The notes below the pieces were generated by a model that was not told the origin of the DNA, ran no database searches, and worked only from the letters and a program-made list of their open reading frames with translations. The position numbers and the translations under genes are program-made. A DNA stretch of 64,000 bases from Sphaerosporella brunnea. Its lineage: Eukaryota; Ascomycota; Pezizomycetes; Pezizales; Pyronemataceae. The DNA is taken from positions 1 to 64,000 of the forward strand of contig VXIS01000173.1 in NCBI GenBank assembly GCA_008704415.1, in the 5' to 3' direction. Below, piece by piece: positions 10,842 through 21,820 of the stretch (the stretch's first letter is position 1; each line of letters starts with the position of its first letter).

Positions 10842-11234
10842 GTGGTACTCAAGGTAGGCTGAAAAGGCCGGCTGGCTGGAAATCGAGTGTCCCAAAGATC
10901 CAATAGGAGGCCCCAGTCTGGTTGCAGACTCTGAGCGACCTTTTGTGAAAACGTGCTGGCTGGTCGCGGTCATGCCACCAGGCTGTGACGAAATCAAAAC
11001 TTGCGCGCAGTATGGAAAGCGTGGGCTCTAGGGCGGAGTAAATTTCGCTGAGTAAAGCGTGTGGTCACGTGAAAATATTGTCATCTGATCTCTTTGTTGC
11101 CCAGCAAGCCTGATTTTTCGGAGCTGGATGGAAAAATCTGGCTGGAAAACTCTCGTGGCCTGCGGCCAATAGAACCCACTCAACGTGACCTGATTTCCAG
11201 CCAGCCGGCCCTTTCAGCCTACCTTGAGTACCAC
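10842..11234. mobile_element. TA-flanked MITE, 393 bp
   Basis: Inverted repeats of about 45 bp start GTGGTACTCAAGGTAGGCTG; TA lies at 10840-10841 and 11235-11236. The interior has no transposase. Mirror copy 36392-36784. Confidence 0.85.
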
Positions 11235-11236
11235 TA

Positions 11237-11960
11237 TTGTGTGTCTGCACGTTCCATATGAAGACGCGCTCGCACAAATACTGATGCAGGATACCTAATG
11301 TGCCTGCAGCAAACAACACACTTCAGGGTTTTCTGAGCCGCACAGGCGAAGCCTCTAGTTGTATATCATCTTCTTAGACCACTAGCCATTCCGTGCGTGC
11401 ACGTGCACCTCCCCGCCTTTCTCCTTCTATTCCGTTTTACCTTCCGCAATTCTTTCTCCAGTCCCCTCCTTTCTCCCGCGTGGATGTGCTTTCTGCCCGC
11501 ATGGCTTTGTGCTGTCTGCCATTGACGGATATTGGACGGCCGCGCCAAATGTCCTCCATACCCCTGGATGTTTAAGATGCCTCCTCACAGAATAAAGACC
11601 CGTCCTTGACCGGGTACGCACTCAGGAGCCATCGCTGTCGTAGTCCTCCTGGCTCGCAGTACAGGTGGCATCAGCTTGAGGTTGAGGTTTGTCCTCCACA
11701 ACCACAATTCTGCAACTCAAGGGAGGTCATAAAAAACTCATTGGACTAAAACGCTAAAAACATGAACGTAGCACTTTTGGGTATTCTCTCCAGCCATTCC
11801 CTATCACCGATAACCCCCTCCCCCCAATCTCTTCGAGCAAGCTGCCGAAATGATGGCCAGGATGTGTAGAAGCCAGCTCAGAAACAACCAACACTCGCCG
11901 GAGTCGACCTTGCGCATGCCCGGTGACGATAGTACCGCGAAGTGATCCCGAAAGTTCTGT
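11237..11960. other. Intergenic stretch, nothing recognised
   Basis: It has small frames on both strands but no family resemblance. It lies downstream of the zinc-finger gene copy on the minus strand. Confidence 0.4.
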
Positions 11961-11963
11961 CGT

Positions 11964-12857
11964 TTAAGACAAAAGAAAAGGAGCCAGTTTATGGAGCAAC
12001 TGCGGAGTCTGTAGCTGTTGATCTTTATCCGCCGGTTCAGCCAGGCCGTGCGCTGGCTTGTACCCGGCAGTCGCAGATCCGAATTCGACAGCTGCGGGGC
12101 TGGGCTTCTCAACCGTCGGGAGTGGGAGTGTGCCCGGAACCCAGCGTATAGGTTTGCCCGATTCATCGGGCAGCCCGGGCAGCTCTTCACGAAGCGTGCA
12201 ACGAGCCCCCTCGGCACCCTATCGACTGGATCAGCTTCCATCACTCACTGCGGGATCCGGAAGAAGAGGGGGGGGGGGGGCAAACATACCATGCGTGGTA
12301 TTTATTGACGTATTCGGCGGTTTTATTGCGACCGCCGTGTCTGCTGCGGATGTGGGCGGTCGTCAAGATGAAAAATAGATCCTCCTTGACCGCGACCGGC
12401 TTGCCCAGGCGAGTCCGAGTGCGCACGACCTCCGAACGCCCGTTCCGCCGAAGCTTCCAAACGAACGTGCTCTTGGCCCAGGACCGGAAGTGCGCGGTTT
12501 CGATGAGTCGTGCACTTGGGATTCCGGAGGACGGCTTGGATAGCCTTGTATTGCGCCGTAGTGATCAACGCCTTGGTTCGTCTTCTTTCTGTCAGCGAGT
12601 TGAGGTATCCGTTCAGCGCAGTACGTGGAACGCACCACCGTCGGCAGCTGGCCCGACGCGCATCGCAATGGCGGCAGCGGCCGCACTGCGGAGGCGACCG
12701 GACCAGCGACTGAATGTACCAAGAGTCGCCACGATGTCTTTTCTCGGAGGCCGACGCTTGTAGATTGGTAGGATCTCTTGACGCTCCGGGCACTGGATCG
12801 AGAGATTGATTACCCTGGGCTCTTCCACCGTCTACACAACGTTAGCGAGAGTTTTCG
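11964..12857 (-). pseudogene. H2C2 zinc-finger gene 1, damaged left-arm copy
   Basis: It is the inverted counterpart of the intact gene at 34769-35661. It carries several single-base indels (for example near 12158, 12444 and 12500-12720) that break the frame, all inside or next to the noisy patch. The damage probably reflects sequence quality, not biology; see the right-arm entry for function and structure. Confidence 0.7.
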
Positions 12858-15272
12858 TGTCTCATGCTGTGCGTACAGTCGTTAGGGCCGCGAACGTTGC
12901 AGAGACATCGAAGAGATACAGACATGGGCGGTGAGGTAAACGAAGAGTTGAGTGAGCCAGTCAGCTTGCGGAGAGCGCGAAGAGCCGACTGTACAGTTCT
13001 CTCGCGAACGCGCCGAACAGCGAATAGGATCAGCTGAGACTGAAAAGAGCATGATAGACTAAAATTCAGCCCTCCTATTTATTATGCTATAGCGATGCCC
13101 GTCGAAAATCTGGCGAGAGGGGGAGCTTTGTCACACCGTACAGACGGCCCTACAGCTGGCATGCCATCCTGCCATACAGCGTGGCGTCACGGTACCTACC
13201 CGCCGTATTTCTCTGTGTCACAACATGAAATAGAGAACCATTGGAGACGTCTTGCTTTGAAAATTGCTTTCAAAGCACTCAACACTGCAGGCGTATGCGC
13301 CTCTATCTAAGGAAGGGAGCGTCGAAGAGACGGCAGATGAAAATGGAGATTTTTTCTTTCTGCGCCGAAATGCACATGCTGTCCACAGCACAACCCAGCA
13401 CGGAGCTATCCCTAAGTACATCACAGACGCCAGACGTCGTCGAGCAGTTGTGTTGAAGGCGGCAGACGGTCTAATTTGCAGTAGTTAAGCAATCGACGCA
13501 TGCAGCCAAAGACACGCGCTGCTTCGACGCAGCACCAATCATCACGAAGCGCCCACTATGTCCGCGCGAGTTTGCGCGCCACGCCTTGCGTGCATAATCG
13601 GATCTGTCTGCATCATAGGGCGATCGCGTGCCGAGATTCGATTAGCGGAGAGATAGCTATGCATCCGTGGCAACAGACATACAATTACGCGCGGAGGTTT
13701 CCTGATCTGGTGCACCGGTCGGTATACAGTTCATTCGCCCACCCGCATTCAGGGATATCATCATCATCACCTCATCATCATCATCCTCACCACATCACGC
13801 AGGGCCAGCGATGTGACCTAGTCAGCTGCAAGCTTCGTCAATCGCTCGGGATGTTCCTTGAGTTGTGGCTGCCGACGATTCCTACATATTCAACACACTA
13901 ACCGTGCCACCGCCCTTGGGTTTCCCACACCATCTTCATCGCAGCGACGCGGGACAGGGATGCCAGTTTTTTTTAGAGCAATTCACGCGCTGGTAGACTC
14001 TGATAAGACTGGCGGCCAGGACAAGAGCTCCGCGCATGCAAAGAACAGAAATGGGATTTTAGCAAACAGTACAAGCCACTATCGTACCGTACACCTCGCC
14101 CTCAGCTCCAAAATATTCCCTATGAGTCCTTCCCATCGGCTCACCCTAATCGTTCACTCCCATCCAGCAACAGACACATGAAATGTGATTAAGAAAAAAG
14201 AAAAAATCAATCAAAACATCGACGGTTCTCCAAAAAAGTAGGCAAAAACATTTCGGTGTGGGTTTTCAAGTTTCGAATTCGAAACGGGATGTGAGCAGCA
14301 ATGCCGCCAATCACCCCCGCCAAAGGCGTTGACAGATTTCGACTCAAGTAATGAGAAGAGTCTCATTAAAACCCAAAAAAAAATTAAAAAAAAAAACAGC
14401 AAAAATAAAAAACACACACAGAAGGAGATTCTACGTTCCCCAATGCCCGGCCTCCAACCAGCCAGCGCCGCGGCATATACCTGGCCTATCTTGCCGTCCA
14501 GCTCGAGCAAGGCGTGAGCAAACATAAAAAAAAAAAAGGAATCTGAGGCAACTCGCAGTCTCAAGAGCCTGACATTTGCCAGCAGGCTATGATGGCGCTT
14601 GCCACCAGTGGCTAGCTAAATGACGGGGAGCTGGGCGTTCGATATCGGACCTGTTCAGCTAGGCAGTACCCAACTGCTGGCGGGCCGTACTCGAACATGG
14701 TCGCGCCGTGCCAATAAACTCTCAAACCAACGGCCGACGGGCTGCTACCCCAAACCGCTGGCGAGTCCTTCGCCGGGCTGTAGCTCCCCGTCAGCCAGGG
14801 CCCGCAAATAACACAATCCCAGGTCGGACTCAACGCTCGCCGGCCCGCGACTGCCGGGCAGTACTCAACGCTCTCCGCACCGCGACCGCCGGCAGCTGTG
14901 CGCCGTGCCGCCGGACTGATGGTCGACGACAGCCGAAGCCATATCCGCCGGGGGTGCGGGACGAGAGCGCGCGTACCACAAGACCTGCCTGCGCGGCCCG
15001 CCGCGATCTGCCAGCTAGCCAGTCCATGAACGAAGCGCGCAAACCAGCCCGCCCTGCCCCGAACCCTGTTGGAATCGATTAGCTTTGCCTCATTCACTGT
15101 GGGAAGAGGCGAACAAACCAGAGTACTTTGTTTCACCTAAGGGCGGACGGTACTTGTGCGCGGCCGCCGTTTGACATATGAATGTAGCGAACGTGGTCAA
15201 GATGTCGTGCAGGTCCTGACCGGACGCAACCGAGCTTGTCCGCGTGCAAAACCTGGGAATTCCCGTCGGCTA
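12440..15272. other. Patch where the left arm differs from the right by many indels
   Basis: Outside this interval the arms are nearly identical. Inside it there are frequent single-base insertions, deletions and substitutions, many at homopolymers. The right-arm sequence keeps both H2C2 reading frames and splice sites; the left does not. This is the pattern of uncorrected long-read sequence. Confidence 0.8.
13756..13798. repeat. (ATC)n microsatellite
   Basis: Interrupted CATCATCAT tract. The right-arm counterpart is the GAT tract at 33859-33903, which differs in length. Confidence 0.8.
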
Positions 15273-15705
15273 CCACCTTCAGCCGAAACATCCGCCTGGC
15301 CCAGTACCTGAATTGTGAGGATCCGATAGTTATGTCCTTGGGATCTTTGAGGACCGCGTGGATTCTGTCGTACCGGGCCTGGTTGATGAGAGCCCTTGTT
15401 CCGTTTCCTCTTTGAGAGCGAGGAAAGGAATCGGGTTTCCAGCAAATGGTAGTCGTGCCGTGATGATTTTTGCAGTTCGTAAAGGAAAGCCAGATCGCGA
15501 GCTTGGCTGGCCAGACTCGCGGGTCTCTGTGGATGGATATCCGAAGAGGGCTGGGCTTCTCGCTCTGGGGTCGGTGCCGCGACAATCTGATTGCCCTGGG
15601 GCTCGTTGGGAGGGACGTCGTTGACATCCAGGGTGACATGGCTTTGCGAGACCGGCACGGTCGGGATGGGGGTGGGAACGTTGGAGGGCGTCGAAGGTTG
15701 CTCCA
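14571..15705 (-). pseudogene. H2C2 zinc-finger gene 2, damaged left-arm copy
   Basis: It is the inverted counterpart of 31956-33065. The first exon (15273-15705) is almost clean, while the end of exon 1, the intron and exon 2 carry many indels. It is probably an error-laden copy of the same sequence and not an independent pseudogene. Confidence 0.7.
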
Positions 15706-16084
15706 TAGTGGTCTGTAAACGGAGAGGATGACTGAGTAGATTGTGAAGGAGGAGGAGGAGGAGTGGAAGGGCAGGATTGCAAGCAACAAGCGGTTTGTTC
15801 TCGGAACAGGAATGACTGCAGGACTGAGCAAGAGCAAGACGGTAGAGTAGAATTGAGCTTTCCTTTATGTACACTGAAGCGGCGAGCAATGAGGTTACAG
15901 CCTGCCGTCACGGTAAGCACCTATCGACTAGCACCCGTCCGTTACTTTTCGTGCCGCAAGGGCCCGTCAGAACCTCGAGCTCACTGTGTAGGGGACATCA
16001 CGGTGGTGGTACCGCATAAACCCAGAAGCGAGAGCCTGGGCCGCACGAAAAGAGTAATAGGAAAAGGCGTGGAATGTCTTGTGG
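15706..16084. other. Upstream region of zinc-finger gene 2 and a MITE end
   Basis: It contains the minus-strand 5' region of the gene with a TACATAAAG TATA-like stretch near 15870. At about 16007-16050 lies an end resembling the MITE at 18993-19119 (TACCGCATAAACCC). No separate gene. Confidence 0.45.
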
Positions 16085-17260
16085 CGGTCGAGTGCCAAGT
16101 CCAAAAAAATTCTGATTGGCTGCAGCAGCGAAGAGAAATAAATTCCCTATCAAGCCATTAGGATTCTCCTGGACCTTGCATACAACAGCGTAATCGCGGG
16201 CTGGCTGTTTGCTGGAGGGCGGTGGCATTAGGGGAATCCGGAAAAGCCTTGTTTTATGTTGCGGTTGGCGGGACAGTGAGGTCAGGCACCGAAGGCAGAG
16301 TCGCCCGTGCATGATATGCACACCGCCGGCAGTATTTGCGGTTGCTGTGGCTGCTGCTGCTGGGCTTTCCCTTTCTTGGACGGCATGTTGAGGTTTGTTT
16401 TTGGCCGCTGTTCCGGGGATCCGTGATGTTTTCCCAACCACGCAGTGACGCAAGACCACCCGTCTTTCTGTTTACCACTTCCAACAGCGCTAAAAGCTGC
16501 TGTGGCAGCAGAGCATTTTCACTTTTTGGCTGTCGGGTCGCGCACTGTCTTCTGCCAATCGCCGGCTCCCCCTATTGTCGGAGGCCAAAAAACGCCGCCA
16601 GACATCGCACTCCCGCCGCGCTAATTGGATCCGCATGGCCGCACAATGCCAATTCGCAACCCCCCCAGCGGGCTCTGTTCTTGGTCACAGACACTGAGGG
16701 TACTCAAAGTTGGATTCCATCAGGAAATGCACTTGAATCTGTGGGCACAACAAGGCTCTCCCGTTGGCCGGGCGCTCTTGTCAGTGTCCAACTCGCTTTT
16801 TGCTTTCAACTCGAGAAAAGCGAGCTGGATTACCTATGCTCATGATTTCTAAGCCCAATTTGTCGATTTTAAGGCCTTCAAGGCTTCGCTGCAAGACTGA
16901 GCCGTGAGCGGTCCCCATAAATTCTCAATGCGGCACAAAACATCGGATGAGTCTATGGTGCAGGCACTTATACGCCTCGTCCCTGTTGATGGAGATGGGT
17001 GAAGATGGACGACCACAATCAAAGCCGGTATCCCCGCGTCCGAACTCAGAGCAAAACAGACATTAAGCACCCAAAGCAGATGCGCTCTACAATCCAATGT
17101 TCTCCACTCCCACCGTTCCCGGGCTTGCGTGCTGGCTTTCAAAGATCGCCGCTATGGATTGTGAAAAGCTTGGACCAGCGAAAACAAGCACGGCACCGCT
17201 ATAGCCAGCTGCCAATATCTTAAAGGTTACGATGTTTTCACAGAGATCCCAGACCTGAGT
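16085..17260 (+). mobile_element. Degenerate MULE 5' region with transposase start
   Basis: Long noncoding blocks (TGGCTGCAGCAG, GTTGCGGTTGGCGGGACAG, AGCGGGCTCTGTTC) are shared with the inverted copy at 19850-20900, as expected for long MULE termini. Near 16855 the plus strand reads QFVDFKAFKASLQD, a stop, then AVSGPHKFSMRHKTSDES, resembling the N-terminus of fungal Mutator-like transposases, where the stop position is normally Trp. The catalytic part is absent. Mirror copy 30401-31576. Confidence 0.6.
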
Positions 17261-17466
17261 CCTCGTTTCAGCCAATACGCACCAAATCCACAATGCCTGA
17301 GCCAGCTGCCCCCAAACTCGTGTCCCACACCACAGCAGGAGGAACCAACAGCAATGGGCAGAGCGAGCAAAAGAACCGTACATCTACAACGAGCTGGCGC
17401 CATCAGCGGGGCTCGGAAGCGCAGGCGTCTCAACGATGGCGATTCTCTCAGCGCAGCCTGACTCTA

Positions 17467-17806
17467 AAGTCAGCGCAGTCGGATTGAAGAGATTGTCGAG
17501 GATGCGGGACACCTAGTAATGTTCTATCCTAAGTTCCACTGCAAACTTAACTGGATGCCCGGAGGTACTGCAACTACACTCTGCCTGGTATCCAACCCTT
17601 CCTCAGCAATGCAACAGTAGCTAACAGCCACCAGGTCTTATGGAGGCAGTCTCTGGAGCTTTGGAGTCTGTGAAGCCATCGCTCATTTTCAAGTACAGGC
17701 GACGAACTCAGCGTATTATCCAGGCATATAGGGAAGGCCACCTTTGAAGACAAGGAGTACAGAGCGCGGGTCTCACAGGGAGAGCCAGGAGCAGATGGGC
17801 AATAAA
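17467..17806 (+). pseudogene. DDE transposase C-terminal relic
   Basis: The plus strand reads IEEIVEDAGHLVMFYPKFHC, then LNW. This corresponds to the fungal transposase block where PKFHCELN-IE-W holds the last catalytic acid. Further on, in another frame, it reads KYRRRTQRIIQAYREGHL and ends after GEPGADGQ-like residues near 17806. At least two frame breaks are needed, and the glutamate region is garbled (LNWMPGG). It is clearly dead. Mirror copy 29855-30194. Confidence 0.65.
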
Positions 17807-18091
17807 TTGATTATTGGGGTCACAGTCCACCTGGCCCAGCGTTCGCTCTGAACGTTGGTCTCCACCACTTCGTACCCTTTGACCACCATCTATACCGTGT
17901 GCGCTGCTTACTCTCCAACCAAAAAATCCGTGCGGCAAATAGGTCTATATCTAATTCACACAGATATGGCCCCATCATCGCGCCTTGGCCGTTCCCGGTC
18001 TGTGGTCACCGCGCTATATCACCAAACCATTGCCGCCAGGCCTCCATCCACCGGAACGCTCGCCACGCGTGCTGTTCCAACCAGTAGAATA

Positions 18092-18664
18092 CCGTATCGT
18101 CTCGGTATCAAGCAACGCGGGGCGGAGGGGTGGGGGTGTTTCCAAGCTATCAAAAAGGTAATTTCTAAAGACCCGCGCGCGGTGCGATTCTGTATCTAGT
18201 TTTTATATACAGCAGCAGAACCATATCAGTGCCGGATGACGATGTTCCATAGAGATCTTGCTCCATCTTCGGCCAGTTGCCCTCTTTGTAGTGCTCAACC
18301 GTCCTTCGGTCTCCTAAAGCTTCGAGAATTCGGTCCTCCTGCTTGCGCTAACGGCTTACCTGAGAGGCACTATCTCCGCAAAATTTGACAGCCTCTGTGG
18401 CCTCGATTCGTCCATCGCCCATGGTAAACTCTCTCGGGGTATCCAAAAAGCTCGGGATCTCGATCTTCTTTCTATTGGTAGGCCGGCACCGGGTGCTTTT
18501 CACAGGGGCATCGCGCCGCATCTTCCGGTGTTTGTCCGCTACCGGCACCCTTTTTGGACCGTACCGGGGAGCCGATGCCGCTCACCACCCGAAAACTCTC
18601 GACACCCGCAACCTTACCACCACCACCCCTCCGACCCGCGTTGCTTAATACCGAGACGACACGG
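18092..18664. mobile_element. MITE-like element, 573 bp
   Basis: The left terminus CCGTATCGTCTCGG, then AAGCAACGCGG and GGAGGGGTGG, is repeated inverted at the right end over about 45 bp. TA precedes the left end (18090-18091), but the right flank reads CG. The interior minus strand (18348-18548) holds a frame with RKKIE and DTPREFTMG shared with 6040-6472, possibly a remnant of a pogo-type DNA-binding domain. Mirror copy 28997-29569. Confidence 0.65.
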
Positions 18665-18895
18665 CGGTTACCCGACTCTGGGTTGACAGTTTCCCGATTC
18701 CCAACACACAGTTGCGAGTGAAGCGAAAGAACAGTTTATATGCATACGTTGATTTTAACCCCCATTGAGCGAATTTGGTTGTCGATGAAGGCCCCGCATC
18801 CAGACACGGAGGGGGATCGGAACGGGGTAACCACTTTGAGTCGAACGAAGCAGGTTTTACAGGAAGAATGGGATCGTATAATCATTGAAGATGTA

Positions 18896-19198
18896 CCGCA
18901 GAAACTCAGAGCCGAGTGAAACTTTACTGCCCGAGTTGTTGCGGCGCCTCGGCTGCCGGTTGACCTGCAACACCACTGCGAATCAGGTAGTACCGCATAA
19001 ACTCGCAAGCAAGAGACTGGGCTACGTCACTGGCTAAGTCACTGCGCCATGTGGCAAAGTCACTAAGCCTACATGGCGCAGTGACTTAGCCCCAGTCTCT
19101 TGCTTGCGAGTTTCTGCGGTACATTCCACCACCAGCTCACGCCTTTTTACTACTACTCATTTCGCGCCGTCGAGTCTCTTGCTTGCGAGTTTGTGCGG
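18896..19198. mobile_element. Older MITE interrupted by a younger one
   Basis: The outer ends CCGCAGAAACTC (18896, preceded by TA) and GAGTTTGTGCGG (19198) form an inverted pair. Between them sits the complete MITE 18993-19119. Related sequence, without the inner insertion, is at 55562-55770. Mirror copy 28463-28765. Confidence 0.55.
18993..19119. mobile_element. Palindromic MITE, 127 bp, family P2
   Basis: The termini read CCGCATAAACTCGCAAGC and its inverse, with TA at 18991-18992 and 19120-19121. The interior shares the GTCACTGCGC and GGCAAAGTCACT motifs with the P1 family (1800-1914), although the termini differ. Mirror copy 28542-28668. Confidence 0.85.
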
Positions 19199-19348
19199 TG
19201 AATAGAGAGCCTACAGTCATGCCACGTTGTATTGCCGACAACGGTGGAAACTCTCGTTTCATGAATAGTTTGCCGAATATTTCCTTGCTCATATATATAT
19301 CAATCTCCACCACCGCCTCTTTTTCTTAAGCCATTACTAGTAAACAGC

Positions 19349-19439
19349 TGTGTGGTGACCAGTCATTAGTACAGCGCCACTTAACGTAAAGTCATATGTA
19401 TGTTGCAGTCAGGGCGTGTGTTTGTGAAACACGGCGCAG
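19349..19439. repeat. Inner copy of the 89-bp inverted repeat
   Basis: Inverted counterpart of 768-856. See that entry. The right-arm equivalents are 28222-28312 and 46771-46859. Confidence 0.65.
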
Positions 19440-19849
19440 TAAAGTAAAAAGAGGAGGTAGTGGGTTGAAGTAGTAAAGAGAGGGGTCGAGGAGGCAAGAT
19501 CGTCTCACTTCACCCGCACGGATAAATACAAATCTATTCAATTCCAAAACGATCAAACAATCTAGCAGTGCGTACAGCAGCGTAGTCGCTCCGCTCCAGC
19601 ATGAGCAAAGTGCTCATATGCCCGCCAATTCGTTGGCGCGCGCCCATATACCCTCGAGCGCTTTCATACCCTTAGCCTCAACACAACACGACAGCAACTC
19701 GAACAAAAAAATCAGACCCAATAATTACGCGTCAACTAAGTTATCACACAGTTGCACAGTAAGAATGTTGCCTTGCGAGAGAAGAAACTGTGGTATGGTA
19801 AAGTGTTACTGATTAATTGAGTAGAGTAGTAGGATGGAACGCCCTCTCA

Positions 19850-20900
19850 TAGACAGTCAAGATGTGCGCAAACAACGACGTTGCGGGTAGCGATCGGATT
19901 TTTTGTACCGAATGTCAAACCTGTAGGCTCCACCAGCCATCGCCCAGTCCTGCATTGCAGCCTCAAAGGCTTGAAAATCAACAAACTCGTCTCCTTCTTG
20001 CATCGGCATCTCGATGGTATGTAGCGTTTCGTATTGGTTGTTGTGTGGCGGTTATGGGAACACGGTGGTGTGGCGATTGTATTGTTGCCGAGTCAAAAAA
20101 ATTCCGATTGGCCCAAGCAAACGAAGTGAAATAAAATGACGGGAATGCTTTGTTGCACTGTCTGTGGCTAGGAACAGAGCCCGCTGGGGGGGGGGGCAGG
20201 AAGGTGGTTGCGAAGTGGCATTGTGCGGCCATGTCGCGCGGCTCTGATACTACCACCACCACCTCCGGCAAAACAGCCAGCCAGCCCGCGGTACGCAGTC
20301 ATGCGAGGTCAAGGGGAATTCTAATGGCTTATCATTCAATTGCAATGCTGCAGCCAATCACAATTTTTTCGACGTGGCACTCGACCGCCATAGTAGGAGA
20401 TGATGGTCATTTGGCCAAAATATATTTTCGCTCAAGCGGCGGTTGTTTGGATTCGGCCGCACAAGATCACAGTGACGGGGCGGCGGGTACGAAGCAATGG
20501 TGTGACGGGAAGTGGCAGTGACCGTCCACAATCACCACCACCCGACAGCAACACCACTAGGGCATCTGAAGCAGACGTTTTTGCTGGTTGCGCAAGTGGT
20601 GGGTGCGGGAGCTGTGGTTGCGCGAGCGCTGACGGTGACATCAGCGATACTGACGGGGGCTCATTTCGCCACACACCCTCATTTCATTCCTAATGATATT
20701 TGGCCAAATGACCATTATCTCCTAAATAGGGGGATCCGGAAAAGTTTTGTTAAGTTGCGGTTGGCGGGAGAGTGAGGTCACGGCACCGAAGGCAGAGTCG
20801 CGCGCGGACAGTGACAACCCCACCGCCCACAATCACCAACCGCCTGCATACAGTTGGGGACGCCTTTAACCTGTGGGGTTGGGGACATTCATCTGGACTT
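19850..20900 (-). mobile_element. MULE 5' region with transposase N-terminus
   Basis: The minus strand from about 20010 to 19858 encodes MPMQEGDEFVDFQAFEAAMQ, then DWAMAGGAYRFDIRYKKSDR and a stop. This is the start of a fungal Mutator-like transposase (DF-FE-A---WA--GG--F---KSDR pattern). Upstream noncoding blocks match 16085-16850 in inverse orientation. Two MITEs (20396-20722, 20851-21271) lie in or next to the terminal region. Mirror copy 26761-27811. Confidence 0.62.
20396..20722. mobile_element. TA-flanked MITE, 327 bp
   Basis: Inverted termini GGAGATGATGGTCATTTGGC and GCCAAATGACCATTATCTCC, with TA at 20394-20395 and 20723-20724. A partial relative lies at 21990-22235. Mirror copy 26939-27265. 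Confidence 0.8.
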
Positions 20901-21271
20901 CAAAATTACCAAACACGGAAATTAATTCTGCACTTAAGCTGCCAAGTTGCGAATTATACGTGCCAAGGTCGCCAATTAGGCATATCAGCCGCAGATTTAT
21001 GGTAATTGTGCCTGCTAGCGCTGTTTTAATTGCCTATTACAGTATGTTTTCCAGGGGACAATCGCGTCTGACCCCCATATAAAATGCTTTTCTTTGAAAA
21101 TTAACTGCTCCTCCAAAAATGCCTGGAAAAATGAAAGCTCGTTATTATTCGACAGAGAATCATCCAAAGAGTCGAACAATAACGAGTTCTTTTGGAAACC
21201 CCTTTTTTGGTGGAGGAGATAGCTGTTGAAAATGAGGCTCAAAACCCTCCGGTTTAAGGCGTCCCCAACTG
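20851..21271. mobile_element. TA-flanked MITE, 421 bp, family GGGGAC
   Basis: The termini CAGTTGGGGACGCCTTTAA and inverse are bounded by TA at 20849-20850 and 21272-21273. The plus strand interior holds a short frame with SLKINCS and FDRESSKE, similar to the unrecognised frame at 10100-10795. The element may be an internally deleted copy of a transposon that carried that frame. Mirror copy 26390-26810. Confidence 0.82.
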
Positions 21272-21524
21272 TACGTGATAGTAAAAATGCCAGCCAACGC
21301 CCGCTGCTGCCACAGCGATGACTGTTGTTTCCACAGCGGTAATTCGAGGGGATCCCTTCGTGCTGATGTGGAAAAAGGCGAGGGACGATGTTTTGCGCGC
21401 AAGGCGGGCCCTGGAAGCACGCCCTGTCCGAGGGCCGAGACTTTCGGGCCGCTGTTTCGGGGATCTATGATGTTTTCTCAACTACTAGTACGCTGTGACG
21501 CAAGACCACCCGTCTTTCCGTTTA

Positions 21525-21820
21525 TGGTTGGGGACTCCTAGTCACTGTGGGATTTCTGACATTCATTTCGCTTAGTAACACATACAAAAGTGCCGAGTGA
21601 TGAGCGTGAATCTTCATATAACTGACATTTGTCCCCGGGGAGGGTCCTATTTTCTCAACAACCAGGCAGAATTCGGAAATTCTGAGTTAATCAGTCGATA
21701 GAGCGAGCGAAAACTAGGCCCCTGATAGTGTTATTTTTTAAAATAACTTTTTTTTGGTTGAGGATGCTCTGTCCAAAGTCAGGGTACCCAAACCCCTCCG
21801 TCTTTAGGTGTCCCCAACCA
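21525..21820. mobile_element. TA-flanked MITE, 296 bp, family GGGGAC
   Basis: The termini TGGTTGGGGACTCCT and TAGGTGTCCCCAACCA are bounded by TA at 21523-21524 and 21821-21822. The host repeat around it also exists without the insertion at 16440-16570, where CCCGTCTTTCTGTTTACCAC has a single TA. Mirror copy 25841-26136. Confidence 0.88.
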
